Shown here piece after piece: positions 10,885 to 23,200 of a DNA stretch of 64,000 nucleotides. Positions within the stretch are counted from its first letter, which is position 1. Each line of letters opens with the position of its first letter. A model generated the notes under the pieces. The model searched no databases. It was not told where the DNA came from and saw nothing but the letters and a program-made list of their open reading frames with translations. The translations under genes and the position numbers were made by a program. Source of the stretch: Membranipora membranacea (lineage: Eukaryota; Bryozoa; Gymnolaemata; Cheilostomatida; Membraniporidae); contig OU612067.1 in the NCBI GenBank assembly GCA_914767715.1, positions 7,998,001 to 8,062,000 of the forward strand, given 5' to 3'.

Positions 10885-12620
10885 AAGGGATGATCAAGAA
10901 AACAATATTGACAGGAGAGATACAGAAATACAGCATAACCTAGCGAAAGAACCTGCTAAAGCCTGGACTGACATTAAAAAGATTAGTGGATTACCTACTA
11001 ATAGCCCAAAACCAACTCAACAAAATCCATTCAACTCAGATGACCTAAACACCTTCTTCACAAGATTTGAGAAGCGTCTCGCTGACCGTCCTGACATCAA
11101 TAACAACACCACCATAGCACCACCTTTAGAAATAGAAGAGGCTACTGTCTTAAAGCAGTTGAAATCGTTGAACTCGAGGAAAGGTCCAGGCCCTGATGGC
11201 CTCATCCCCAAAGTACTTAAGCTATGTGCCTATCAACTGGCGCCTGTCATAACGAAACTGTTCAATTTATCTATCACGTCTAAGTCAACCCCTACTTCCT
11301 GGAAATCGGCCATTATCAAACCCCTACCCAAAGTTAAGAATCCCAATCAACTTAAACAATACAGACCAATAGCGCTCACCAGTTGCCTGTGCAAAATGAT
11401 GGAGAGACTTGTTAAACATTACATTATTACTCATACAGCTATGGACCACCTTCAGTTTGCTTATCGTGCAAACCGCTCAACTCAAGATGCTCTTTTATGC
11501 CTCACTACTACCATCACAGATTTCATTGACAAGAAAGCTTCAAATTATGCCAGGTGTCTGTTCCTTGACTTTTCTTCTGCATTCAACACAATACATGTTC
11601 CAGACTTAATCTCGCAACTATCACATCTCGACTCCAATGTCACTGAATGGATATACAGCTTCCTAACGAATCGCACCCAAAGAACAATAGTAGATGGCAA
11701 TATCTCAAAACCCATCATAACCAACACTGGCACTCCCCAGGGTTGCTGTTTATCTCCACTTTTGTTTTCAATATATACCAATAGGATTACCTCAGACTTG
11801 AGCAATATAACTGTCATTAAATACGCAGACGACACCTGTATAATTGGATGCATATCAAATCAATCAGATCTTAGTGCCTATCTTGATGAGATGAGTAGAA
11901 TTTCAAAGCAATGTTGTGATTTAAACCTATTGTTAAACGCCTCCAAGACTCAAGAAATGATGTTTTCTACTCAGCTTGTTAGGCCCATTACCCCTACTCT
12001 TATCCTTAACGGCACGGAAGTTGATTTTTGTGACAAAGTAAAAACCTTGGTGTTACTGTTGACGATAAACTCCGCTATCATGATCATGTGCAATCCATAG
12101 TGACTACTGCATCTCAACGCATGTATATTGTGAAAAATTTTGTATACTATAGCTCAAAGCCCCTTTCTCATATGTTATTCAAGAGTTTTATTGTATCCCT
12201 CATCACTTACTGTCTCCCCATAATTTTTACAAGCATCCATGCAAGCGACAAGAATTCCTTACGCAAAATATTTAAAGATGCCGCCAAGTTAGGGATTGAG
12301 CACCCCGATATAGATGCTCTGGTGGCCAACCAGATCAAGACACTTGGACTACGGTACATACACGATGAAGAGCACTTTATCAATGACTTTCTAACTAAAT
12401 GCCCCTCAGGTCGCTACCGCACCGTTAAATATCGGGGTACATGGGGTAGAGACAGCTTTTTAAGACATCTCATACATACACTTAATAATATACTATTCTA
12501 AAAACTTTTTATACAACAGAGATCTGATTTTTTCCATGTTTTTCTTTCTTGTCAGTATTAACAACATATTTCATGACAAATTTTTGTCTATGATAGTAAT
12601 AAATCCATCCATCCAGACGT
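10885..12620 (+). pseudogene. 5'-truncated CR1/Jockey-type LINE with nearly intact reverse transcriptase
   Basis: The frame 11159-12100 encodes the RT core: KGPGPDGLIPKVLK (finger), KQYRPIALTS, LDFSSAFNTIHV with the motif A aspartate, GTPQGCCLSPLLFS (motif B) and KYADDTCI (motif C, catalytic YADD intact). A one-base deletion at about 12044-12049 shifts the frame; the continuation 12052-12501 supplies LGVTVDDKLRYHDHV and a C-terminal domain ending in WGRDSFLRH. Upstream coding continues to about 10900 without the endonuclease, so the copy is 5'-truncated. The 3' end near 12600 is AATAAATCCATCCATCC, a short-tandem tail like those that end CR1-group elements. DFSSAFNTI plus GTPQGCCLSPLLFS suggests the Rex1/Babar branch, an inference from motifs only. 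Confidence 0.85.
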
Positions 12621-12995
12621 GCACTTTTCAAGCACACATGACAATGGTAGGTTGAATACATTGCTGCAATCAATTGGATGTGTGTTACCCACAACGTATT
12701 TTATCAACCTCATTTACGAGGATGATCAATATCATTAACTATGATTAATCTATGGTGTCATAGTACTAGCAAGAATCACAATTAGTACCTCAGGCTGAGC
12801 CAGTGATGATGGAATGTGTACAAGAGAAGGGCAACACGGCACAACAAGCTTTGGCGGTGTGCGGACAAGCTATCAGGCCAGGATGATAGGGGTTGCTTTA
12901 CCACCACAAAGGCTCGATCAGCATAACTTTGTGTGATGTGTCACGGAAGGATTGAGGCGTATGAGATGTTTAAAGAATATCAATTGAATAATCAG
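12621..12995. other. Unassigned DNA between two LINEs
   Basis: No supported gene. A diverged relative of the following tandem unit may start near 12800 (GATGGAATGTGTAC), but the match is weak. Confidence 0.3.
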
Positions 12996-13450
12996 TAAAC
13001 GTAGTAGCGACTGCCTGGCCAAGACGATGGAATGTAATTAACCACCGCCAGGGCTTCGACAGTAAGATGTGCGTAGAAATTGTTGAGATTACTGTCCGGG
13101 GGAGGGGGGTCCTGTAAAGAAAATCATGGAAAAGCAAAATAATGACAAACGTAGAAACGACTGTCTGGCCAAGACGATGGAGTGTAATTAACCACCGTCA
13201 GGGCTTCCACAGTTAAATTTTGCGAAGAAATTGTTGAGATTACTGTTTGGGGGCGGGGGGAGGTCCTGTAAAAAAAAATAGGAAAAAGCAAAATAATAAT
13301 AATAAACTTAGAAACGACTTCCTAGCCAAGACGATGGAGTGTAATTAACCACCGTCAGGGCATCCACAGTTAAATTTGCATAGAATTCTTGAGATTACTG
13401 TCGAGGGGGGGGTGGGGTCCTGTAAAGAAAAACATTGAAACGCATAATGC
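12996..13450. repeat. Tandem repeat, about 150-156 bp x 3, probably LINE 3' UTR
   Basis: Three successive units start at about 12996, 13146 and 13302. Each carries a core CGATGGARTGTAATTAACCA, then CAGGGC, GAGATTACTGT, a G-rich run and TCCTGTAAARAAAA. On the minus strand they follow the end of the RT frame at about 13700, and copies contain TTATTATTATT-like junctions. This suggests a reiterated 3' untranslated module of the minus-strand LINE at 13.7-15.4 kb. Confidence 0.75.
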
Positions 13451-13689
13451 ACAATGATAATGGAGTGAGTGTAATCACCATGAGACACATAATACACAAT
13501 ATTTCATGGACTGTTTGACATAATTTGGAAGCAAAGAGCCGTTGTTCAAGCGAATGTGGGTACAGTGGTATATGGTGTGTGTGATGTGATATTGTCAACT
13601 GAATCCAGTTGTTTGTCTATAAGGTGTCAGTAATTGTACACAGCGGTTTATATAAGATCACCACGCTAAATAAGTTATAACAGTGAATT

Positions 13690-15395
13690 GGGACTTGGCT
13701 CATGGCTAAATACGATTTAATATTTTGTGTATTCTGTGTTGATAGGAGAAGCGCCTCACATCGGTATTGACTGTGTCCCTAATAATTCCCACCCTAGTAT
13801 CATGCACACATTGATTGAGAGTAAATCGCTGTGGGTCAACACTAGCTTTGACTGACATTAAGTGTTTGCCAATTTTCAAGCAACATAGTAGCGGATATTC
13901 TATCATATTTAGGATTTTTATAACAACACCTAAAGGCTTTCCTATTAACAGCTTCAATAAGTTTGATCAGTTTGTCTGTGTGGGGGGACCACACGATTGT
14001 AGCATACTCTAAGACCGGACGACATAGTGATTTATAAGCAGTTATTCTGGTAAGTGTACGAGCTCATTAGCATGTGAAGGGTGTCATTAGCTTTTTCACA
14101 GATTTTAATTATGTGATTTTAAAATTTTAGTTTATGGTCAATATTAACACCAAGATATTTAACAGAGTCATCAGAATCTAATTGGGTATTAATGATACAA
14201 TATGATTGGCACGTAATGCTCAGTGTAGAGCGTGTGATCCTCATGGTTTCGCATTTAGAAGCATTAAAGTGCATTTGCCACATTTGAGACCATGATATAA
14301 GATTGTTGAGGTCAGTTTGAAGGTTACACTGATCACTATGGTTTTCAATGTTATGATATAAAAGAGAGTCGACAGCAAACAATTTTAATGTACTGTGATA
14401 GATAGAGTCAGGCATATCATTAATGTAAATCAGGAAAATAAGGGGGCCCAGAACAGACTCCTGGGGTACACCAGATGTGACAAGTTTAGATGAAGAGGTT
14501 ACACCATTGACCGTTACACGATGAGAGCGGTTTTCGAGCCAGCTTTTAATCCAGTTTCTTGTGTTAGGATGAATGCCTAGTTGGGCTATTTTAAACAGTA
14601 ATTTGGGATAGGAAACAACATCTAAGCTTTGGAGAAGTCCAAGATAATTAGGTCTAACGTGGACAATGAGTCGTAGCTATTTACAAAATCAGTTATGGTA
14701 TTTAGTAATTGGGTATCGCATCCGTGTTTATTACTAAAGCCATGTTGATGCTCGTATAGGATCTGATGTTTGTGGATGTTGTGTGCAATAATGTGTTCAA
14801 GGTTTTTACATAAAATTGAAGTAAGAGAAATGGGCCTGTAATTGAGGGGATCTGACTTGGAATTTTTCTTATGAACGGGGATTACATTGGCCTGTCTCAA
14901 GTCACTAGGGACTGTAGACGTTGTAAAAGAGTACTGATAAATTTTAGCAACAGTTTTGTAGATGCCTAAGGGCCAAGAAACTTCAGGAGAGCTGGCGAGA
15001 GATTATCAGGTCCTGTACTTTTAGTAGGGTCTAATTTATTGAGCAGACTGTAAACTCATCGATTTGAATTTGGTCAGTTTGTAGGTGTTTGGGAGAAACT
15101 GGTGTGGGGAGTGTATTGTCGTCCACAGTGAATACCAATGTGAATGCCTCCAAAAAACTCTCTGCAATGCCCTGGTCACCGCTGGTACCATCAATATTTT
15201 TGATGGTGTTGTTTTGTCCTCTTTTATTGCTTATGAAGTTATGAAGTGGTTTTGGGTTTCCCTGGGCCAGTTTGTCACAAAATGTTGATTCACATAATTG
15301 TTAAAATCATCATTCGTGAGTTTTTTGCAATGTTGATTTTGTCCCTCAAGTTTCCTAATTATTAGGAAACTTGATGAACAAAATCAACATTGCAA
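13690..15395 (-). pseudogene. Decayed CR1/Jockey-type LINE reverse transcriptase
   Basis: Minus-strand frames give, in order, DPTKSTGPDNLSPALLK (about 15030-14980), VIPVHKKNSKSDPLNYRPIS (14885-14820), EHQHGFSNKHGC, LDFSKA (about 14620), a frameshift, TSGVPQESVLGPLIFLIYIN (about 14480-14420), KLFAVDSLLY at the motif C position, KYLGVNIDHKLKF (to 14119), then CRPVLEYATIVWSP (about 14010) and a C-terminal tail to about 13706. It is inactive: FADD has become FAVD, GVPQG has become GVPQE, and several frameshifts are needed. No endonuclease domain is present, so it is 5'-truncated. Confidence 0.8.
15325..15395. repeat. Near-perfect palindrome at the LINE 5' break
   Basis: Arms of 35 nt (15325-15359 and 15361-15395) are centred on 15360 with about two mismatches (GTCCCTCAAG against its partner GTTCATCAAG). 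Outer ends are TTGCAATG/CATTGCAA and the centre is CCTAATTATTAGG. The left arm, read on the minus strand, is LINE coding sequence (EGQNQHCKKL), so the right arm is an inverted copy of LINE sequence, as left by a 5'-inversion event. Confidence 0.8.
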
Positions 15396-16239
15396 AGCTA
15401 ATAATATTAAATTAAAGTCAGTTGAGTTATCTTTTCTAGGGTTCTTTATCATACATATACGTTTCCTAATCTAATCTCACTGTTGGTCCCATGAACCGTT
15501 GCATGGCCGTTTATCTAGCTCTCAGGACAGATTCATACAACCAATGAACTCCCTCTTATTGCTCTAACCATTGCTAACCATTGCTCTTACTCATTGTTGA
15601 TACAGCTGAGACAACTAGTGAGTAACTCACTCATGTACCCTTTGCAGTCAAGCTCTCATTGCACAAATGCTAAATAAATAGTCCAATCACAGTTAAGATG
15701 TTACTCCTTTAAAAGTATATAATGGAACAGCTGTTTTTGGAGAAAGGAGCAACACAATACGGACCAGTAAAGCGATCTTAAAAATCGTATGATGTTCGTT
15801 TGCTGGAGTCTCATTAACTATAGAACGCTCTAAGTTGGAGTGTTTGTTAGAGGTCACAAGAGGGAAATTTGAAGGTTTTTGGTTTTTTTTTATCTAATTT
15901 TACTCATTCAAAGTAGAAAGGGTATTAATTATGATAAGTCTGTGATATATTGTTCAAATCTCAACCAATATCAAATTCAATAGAGAGGAAAGGTAGTTGC
16001 ACTAAGGGGGGATTTTGACTGCTAGAGTTCTTTTAACATAATAAGTAATTAATTAATTGATTGATTCCCAACATCTTTTTTTACATTGAATTGATTGAAT
16101 GAACACATTACATTACTGTTACCAATTGCATGGCCATCTGAGGGTAACATTAAACAGTCCTTGCTAGGGATTGTCCCAACCCAAATAAGGTAATAAGTCA
16201 TAGGCTTCTCCTGAGAGTGAGATGCATCCAGGGTTGTAT
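15396..16239. other. Unassigned AT-rich DNA
   Basis: No open frame with recognisable similarity and no repeat beyond short AT runs was seen. Confidence 0.4.
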
Positions 16240-16510
16240 TCATAGGTATGGCCCTGGGACTTACATGTCTTTACTTTGCCAATGAGTGGTTGATACTGGA
16301 CAAAGATATGTAAGTCCCAGGGGCCCATGCCATAGCCCTACTTTTAGGTTTTGGAGTAGACCTATCGCCCTACCACTTTTTCAGCTGGTCAATGTTTGAG
16401 GTTGCTTAGGCCGTCGGCCTGTAGCCTATGGCATGAGCTCCTTGGGCTTGCAGGTAGGCTATGGGCCCCTCAGACTTACATGCTTTTCCTTTGCTGATGT
16501 CCAGTATCAA
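16240..16510. repeat. Nested fold-back elements
   Basis: A hairpin at about 16247-16335 pairs ATGGCCCTGGGACTTACATG with its inverted partner ending GGGGCCCAT. An inverted partial copy follows at about 16456-16500 (ATGGGCCCCTCAGACTTACA, GTCCAGTATCAACCAC). A second pair, CATGCCATAGCCCTAC (about 16327-16342) and GTAGCCTATGGCATGAG (about 16420-16437), nests between them. The arrangement is typical of non-autonomous fold-back or MITE sequences inserted near each other. Confidence 0.65.
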
Positions 16511-17298
16511 CCACCCAGGGAGCTAAGGGAACTTTTGGTAGACCAATACGCTTATCCTGTCTGGCCGATTTGAAATAAAGGTAATTCCTAGTATTAATCT
16601 GCAATTTCATCCACATTAATTGATGCAAAGTATGTTAAGATAAGGTAACTCCTATCCAGGAAATTGAGTCACCCAATAACTGGACCTAAGTAAAGTTAAT
16701 GAGATTAGACAGGTCTGCACAGGTCATGGTCTTATTGCTATCAAATACCGCTTCGCAGGCAGGCATTATCTCATAATACCATAAAGCCATATAGCTGCTA
16801 TTAGCATATACCTGCCCCCTTCGTAATATAATGATTATTTCAAGCATCTGGGATGCAAAAAAGACTCATTAATAGATTTATACATAGACTAAATAATATT
16901 GTTTTAATGTCATAGGATATAAATATTAGCAATTGTCTGGTTCAGCTAGTCTTGGAGTAAATGAATGTTAGCTAGCAGCTGTTTTTTGCAAACAGAGGTT
17001 GAGAAATGTTAGCTAGTCTAAATTTTCGTGGTTTCATGTTTGTGTGAAATAGTGAGTTATTCCTGTTTTGAATATCTTACCACATCAACACAACAATGGC
17101 AATACAACAAAAGCCTGAACCGCTTGGGCTTATCTTGTCTAGCAGTAGCGCTACAGGTAACTTCGGTTTGAGGTAATGTATTACCCGCACTTCTTTGACG
17201 CACGGGAAATGAACATAGCATAATAAGTAGAAAAGGCTGCGCTGATACCTGATCTCATCATTTTTGTAACCACATGTACATTCATTGTAGGGGCTAAT
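16511..17298. other. Region upstream of NUP37
   Basis: No supported gene. It includes the proximal promoter and 5' leader of NUP37; no TATA box at a convincing distance was found. Confidence 0.4.
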
Positions 17299-20200
17299 AT
17301 GGATGTTACTGACAAATGCAGAGTGACAACCGTTCCGTGTGAAGGGGTAGTTACATGTGTGGAGTGTTCCCCTTTTGACTTTTCTGATCCTCTCTTCTGC
17401 TTCTGCAGTCACTCAAATTCCGAGATTGGACAGACCTGCCATCAGATTACAATCGCCAAATGTTATCCTAAACGTGAGGTGAGTACCCAATTAAAGATGT
17501 CCTGTAATAGGTTGTAGATTGTATTATCGCATTATCTATTTACAGTTTAAAGCATGCATACGGCTCAAAGGTCTAGCAGTCAGGGGACTGCAATTGTATT
17601 CGATCTCAAGGCCTCTACTTCAGGCGAATTGAAAGAATTGAAACTTAGTCTCTGTTACTAACTGAGCATCCCTCATGCATGTGATGATCCTGCATACTTG
17701 TAGCTTATCATTTTTTATATGAATTGGAGGTTCAATAAATAAGAATTATCCTAGCTTATGATAAAGTTATGATTATATTTGTTTATTCTCTGGATTTCAA
17801 ACATTTCATGGTATGCTTTGATTTTCAGGGAAGTCAGATGGTAGAGGTATTGAAGCAGTACCAACAAGACAAACTCACAACATGCTTAGCGTGGAGCACT
17901 AAAACATTCATAGAATCGCTGCCTTACGAAGTCGTGTAAGCTGAGCCAAACCCCGCTTCATATGAATTATGAGTCACTCCAATACATTCAAAAGAGAATG
18001 CTGATTTTTTATAATTTATCGGTCAAAAATTAGTAAAGAGAAAATTTTAACAAGCTGTTTTTGTCACCGATAGATTAGCTAGGTGGCCTGTGTAGAACAT
18101 GATGTGAAACAGAAAACTGGCCAAAAGTTTGTGCAAATTATTTCCGGGGTAAAATAAAGCAATGATATGATTTGGATTTAAGCAATTGTGGTTGGTTTTT
18201 TATATTATACAGGGTCACAGCATTGCTTGTCAACTAGTAAACACCTTATCCGGTGCTATGAATAATTTGGTCCTATAATGATGCTTTCTAGAAGTGGGCA
18301 GCCAAGTTGTTTGCAATGCTAATATTTTTCACACTGTTTCATCTAGAATTGCAGCAGGAAGTATCGATGGTAAAGTCAGCATAATAACAACAGATCTGAG
18401 AGAGAACAATGAAGTTCAGGTACGGGTTTCGAATTTGAGCTGTGTATTCAGGGTTGCCTTTCTTATGTTTTAAGGAGGGCAACTCAAAATTATCATAAAT
18501 AACTGTCATTGGTATGTCCCCTAGGCGTAATATACAGTACATATAATTTAAGTATATTAGGTCCATATTAGGTGTTCAGTAGTTTATAAGTACGAAAGAA
18601 ATGACCAAAAATCCTCTGCTTGATCGACAGACCTCTCTATTGTATGATCTAGAAACGATGCGCCAATACTGCACTTAATAAACAGTCATTGAGAATATTA
18701 AACATTAGTTACTACACTTATACACCCTGTCTTAATCTGTTTCAAATGACAACATCTGAATCTGGAAATATCACTCACGAAGGAAGACCTCTAAAGTGTG
18801 GCTAGCTAGTCATAATAACGAATTAAACAATATGATTCAAGATTTTGTTATCAAGTACTTTACCTTTGATTATTCTGGAATGTTCTATAGGTTGTAGGAT
18901 CTCATTCCAAATCTGTGAACGCCGTCTCGTTCGACTTTGACTCAGGGAGCCTGTTAGCCAGTGTTAGTGATGATAATAAGTGCATTCTATGGTGCACTCA
19001 AGATGCATCAAAGCAGGCAGAATTTAGGCTAAAATCAGCTGGAATGGATGTCAAGTTCAACCAGCAAGATAATACTAAGGTTGGTGGGCATTCGAAACAT
19101 TTACTTCCTTCTTACGATCTCGCCCATTCGACTCAATCCACCATAAATAAAAATCTTGTGATGAGTCAAAGGTGACCACATAGCAGTATGCTTGTAGATG
19201 AATGTGTTAGAGCATGAGAACTTGTCAATCCTCAAATATCATGATGAAGAAAAGTTTCTGTTTTACATAATAGGTGTTGCTGAATAGACAAGTTCATCCA
19301 TTAGCAATTTAAAATTAAATTGGAAAAATTATCAACATTTACATGTTGATATATCAGTCAAAAGTTATCAAATGTAGCATCCGAATTTCCCTACTTAATA
19401 AACATAGTTAAAGGCCCAAATAAGTCTGGAATACATTTCATACATTGGCAATCCACCTTGATAGGCGTTACATTTCTATGGTTCTTTTGCAGCTGTTAGT
19501 TGCAGAGAGAAGCGGACTGATAAGATTCTATGATCTGATATCGATGAATGCATTTATGTCCGTTGAGTGTGATAGTGGCTCACTGCTAAAGTCCATAGAC
19601 TGGTCACCTTCAGACATAACGAGGCTGGATGTGCTTGCTGGTCATCAATGGCTTGTGTTTGATACCTCAAAGTCGTGGTAAGTTGAAAATACTGTAAAAA
19701 AAACAGGCTCCCTGGAGCTCCTAGCTTATGTCATACTACCCGGAGCCGTCAGGTGGGGGGGTGGAAGAGTTTGGGGCACAAAATATTATAGTGATTTTGT
19801 AGACTCATAAAAATGGGCGAAGATAATAATTTGACTGGCCATCTCAAAGATTCTAGCATAGTTTAGACGTTTTGTTCTGTCGGTCTGTGGTCCAACACCA
19901 TATTCCACTCAGGAGTGGGAGGTAGCTCAGTTGGTTAGAGCGCCTGCCCTTTAACGCGCTAGCGTTCGGGGTATCGGGTTCAAATCCCGCTGCAGTCTAT
20001 TGACTACTGGGCTCAATTGATGCTCCAGGAGTGCTCCGACAAACTGAGAGCAACTTGGCGCCGAATATGGCGGCCGCGCTGTATTTCTCAATCGGAGCTC
20101 AGGAAACTGTCTATTGATGGTGGGAGGAGTGCCTTTCATAAGGGAAGGTTTCTGTCATTCTCTGCATCTGTACAATACAAAAAAACCACTTCCGGGAGAC

Positions 20201-23200
20201 TGTGAAAAGATAATGCAGCGAATGAGAGTTCCCTTCCCTTATGGAAGGCACTCCTCCCACCATCAATAATTCATGCCAAGTAGAGCATTGAGTTGTTTTA
20301 CCAAGCAAATCTTACACAACTTTATCATAAGTAACTGCCTGACTATAACATGCATCGGTCTTTGGGTAGTCTTAAGTGTCTCCTCAACGATATCAATCAT
20401 GAGGTTAAGCCTAGAAAGCTATAATACGGTGGAGGATATAGGTTCAACAAGATTACGAAAACAATGCCCCCTACCGGCCTCTCTGCTTCGATAAGCCGCT
20501 AATCTCCAGGAAGTTCCCATGGTTGTTGACATTATGTTATTGAGTGTCTATCTAGGTGTCAAAAGTATGACATTTGTCACAGTCATCTACCCCTATTGGG
20601 GACTTGTGTCAGTCATTATCCAAAGCCGTAGGGTATTTAATAATGGAAATCCACTGGATTCCATACGAGGTATCCTCACCTCACCTAACCAACGCCTTAG
20701 GCTGAGGAAATCTCTCACCCTAAACCGGGATCCACTTACTCTCACTGAGTATGAAGAATGAGTGTGAAGAATGATACAGTTTGGTGAACTTATTTACTTA
20801 TTCCCACTTCAATTAACCCGGTCATAACTAGGATGACCAATACATTACAAAGTTAAATGTAGATAATATTAAAAACATAGTACCACGCCACACACTGCAT
20901 CACTAGGTTATACCTCAACCAAGTTTGGTCTATTTGCCTGCATTCCAGCTGGTCCCAATCCAGTGTGACGTGATCAGTGAAGGGGGGCAACTGGAATGCA
21001 GGCAAACGGGACCAAACTTGATCTTGTTTACACCAGTAAAACAGGCGTAATTCATAAATTAGGAGTTGCGTCCTCTTACATATAAATCTTTAGCGTATAT
21101 TCACTGCTTTGGACAATATTTTGATATAGCGTCGTCCAGTGACACATTCCAATTCCATTTTGTTAACAATTATAATAATTTACTACTCAGCCAACCTTGA
21201 ACAATATCCTGCAACAACCATGAAGCATTACAAGGTTGTTTTCCTTCATTTTTTGAGAAAATTACCAGACTATGAACGTCACGCTCTGAGATTACTGTTT
21301 ACTGTCACTTGCAAATTCTGTATTCCTTGGTATGAAGCTCTAAGCTTTTAAAAGCCAAACCATGTTGAACTTCCGGAATACCATGGCATAGCATTTTATC
21401 TAGCAAGCTTTAGAGGCGTTATTGTATTGCAACTAACTGTTTTGTAATCTAGTTTACGACTGTTAATGCCCACCTAATAAGCCAACTACACTGAGGCCAA
21501 TAATAAAGTAGCTGAAAGACTGATGTTTTAGTTGTTATTCTCGCAATTCTTTGGACACACCTTTGGGTAGTTTGACATGATATTTTGGCCCAATAAATGT
21601 ATTATGTGTTTCCCTTTGTCAAAGACATTAAATATGCAACATTGGATATTATAATGATAATGAATTCCTAACATCTATTGCTATTGATGTAATACAGTCA
21701 CCAATGACAACATTGACTATATATTTTTTGGTAAATACTCGAGAATTGTCCTTGATATAAGTATTTTAATTGATTCAAATTTTCAAGTCAAATTAGAATG
21801 TGATAACACGATGCAGACTATCTAGTGCAGTAGCAATTGCTACAAACGAAACACAACCTTCCGTCGATTTCAATAAATAATTTGTGATGTTGTAATTTGA
21901 ATATATTTTTCAAAACTGTTTGATAAGGTGTTTCCGTGATTCCAGTACTGGAAGGTTTGCCTTGACATGTTACAATGAATTTATATACAAAGGAGACCCT
22001 GGTTAAACCCACATATCATGTCTACCATGACATTGATTTGCAAATTATCCGAAACTCCAACGTCAATATCTTTGACTTGCAACTAGCCAGTTTACATGAC
22101 TTGTATGTACTTAATCTTGCGTTAACTCTTATTGTGCTTATCTGATGGTTTAAAATCATAAGAAAACAACACCATGTCATGACTGGCAACATATTTTCGA
22201 GAAGTTTATCTGCCCTGTTGATTACTTTGCTAGTTTTGGTCATAAATTTGACGCCTCTCCTGTAGTCTGCATTTCACTGAAATCCGGGCCAAAAATTGTT
22301 TAGTGGAAAAACCTTCAAAACAGCAGCTATATTTCATGAATTGGATCAATGTAGCCTTTTAAAAAACAAATACATGCACAGGCCTTCACCTTTATTAGAT
22401 TTTCTGATAATTTTCCCTCTTATAAAATGTCAATTACCTATATTTGTATGTATATGTCGCCACCAAAGGTATTATGAGATGATGTAATAGCGCTATGTAT
22501 CACCCATGAGATTAATAACCAACATGGATTTTAATGATAGTACTTTTTGCTTGGGCTGGGCTCGGGACAAGCCGGAATGGCATTGGGATGGCATTGGGAC
22601 TGGATGGTATGGATACAGCTGCATGAGTGCTTCATAATTAAGATTACAAAGGATTACTAAAGATGAAGAGACCCAATTTGCCATTAAAATTCCCTGTCTA
22701 TGCTATGGGGTTCTCAGAGTTTTATATGAATTATAATGTATGTATTTTGTATGCACGCCAATGGCATATGGCAAGGTCAACCCTACCACCAACTAATTCT
22801 CCTGGCCCTCTTCCCTCTATGAGGTATTTCCTCATGTGATTGGCAAAGTTAACATACTATTGATATTTTGTTACTTTCAGCTTGCCAATTTCACAGAGGT
22901 CACTCACATCTAACACGAAGGATGTTATTATGAACAGCGGCACAAGGCTGCAAATATCCTCACTCAATGCCAACCTACTAGCATTTGGCTGTGGCCGAGG
23001 CCACTGTGTCAAGGTCATAAGCGCTGGTGAATCAGAGAAACAGGATCAGGTATCTATGTTTGTTTTGCGTTAACACCGCAATTGAAATGATGTAAAGTGG
23101 CCAACCCTGTTTGAATCATGGCCGTTATTCTCAAACAGTTGGTAGCTTTTGCCGCCGATCAAAACAGATTGGGCTCTGGAGCCAGACTTTCTGTGACGCC

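Noticed and set aside
19912-19990. Functional tRNA gene
   Set aside because: A and B boxes are good, but the anticodon arm does not pair and the sequence runs into a SINE body shared by two other loci.
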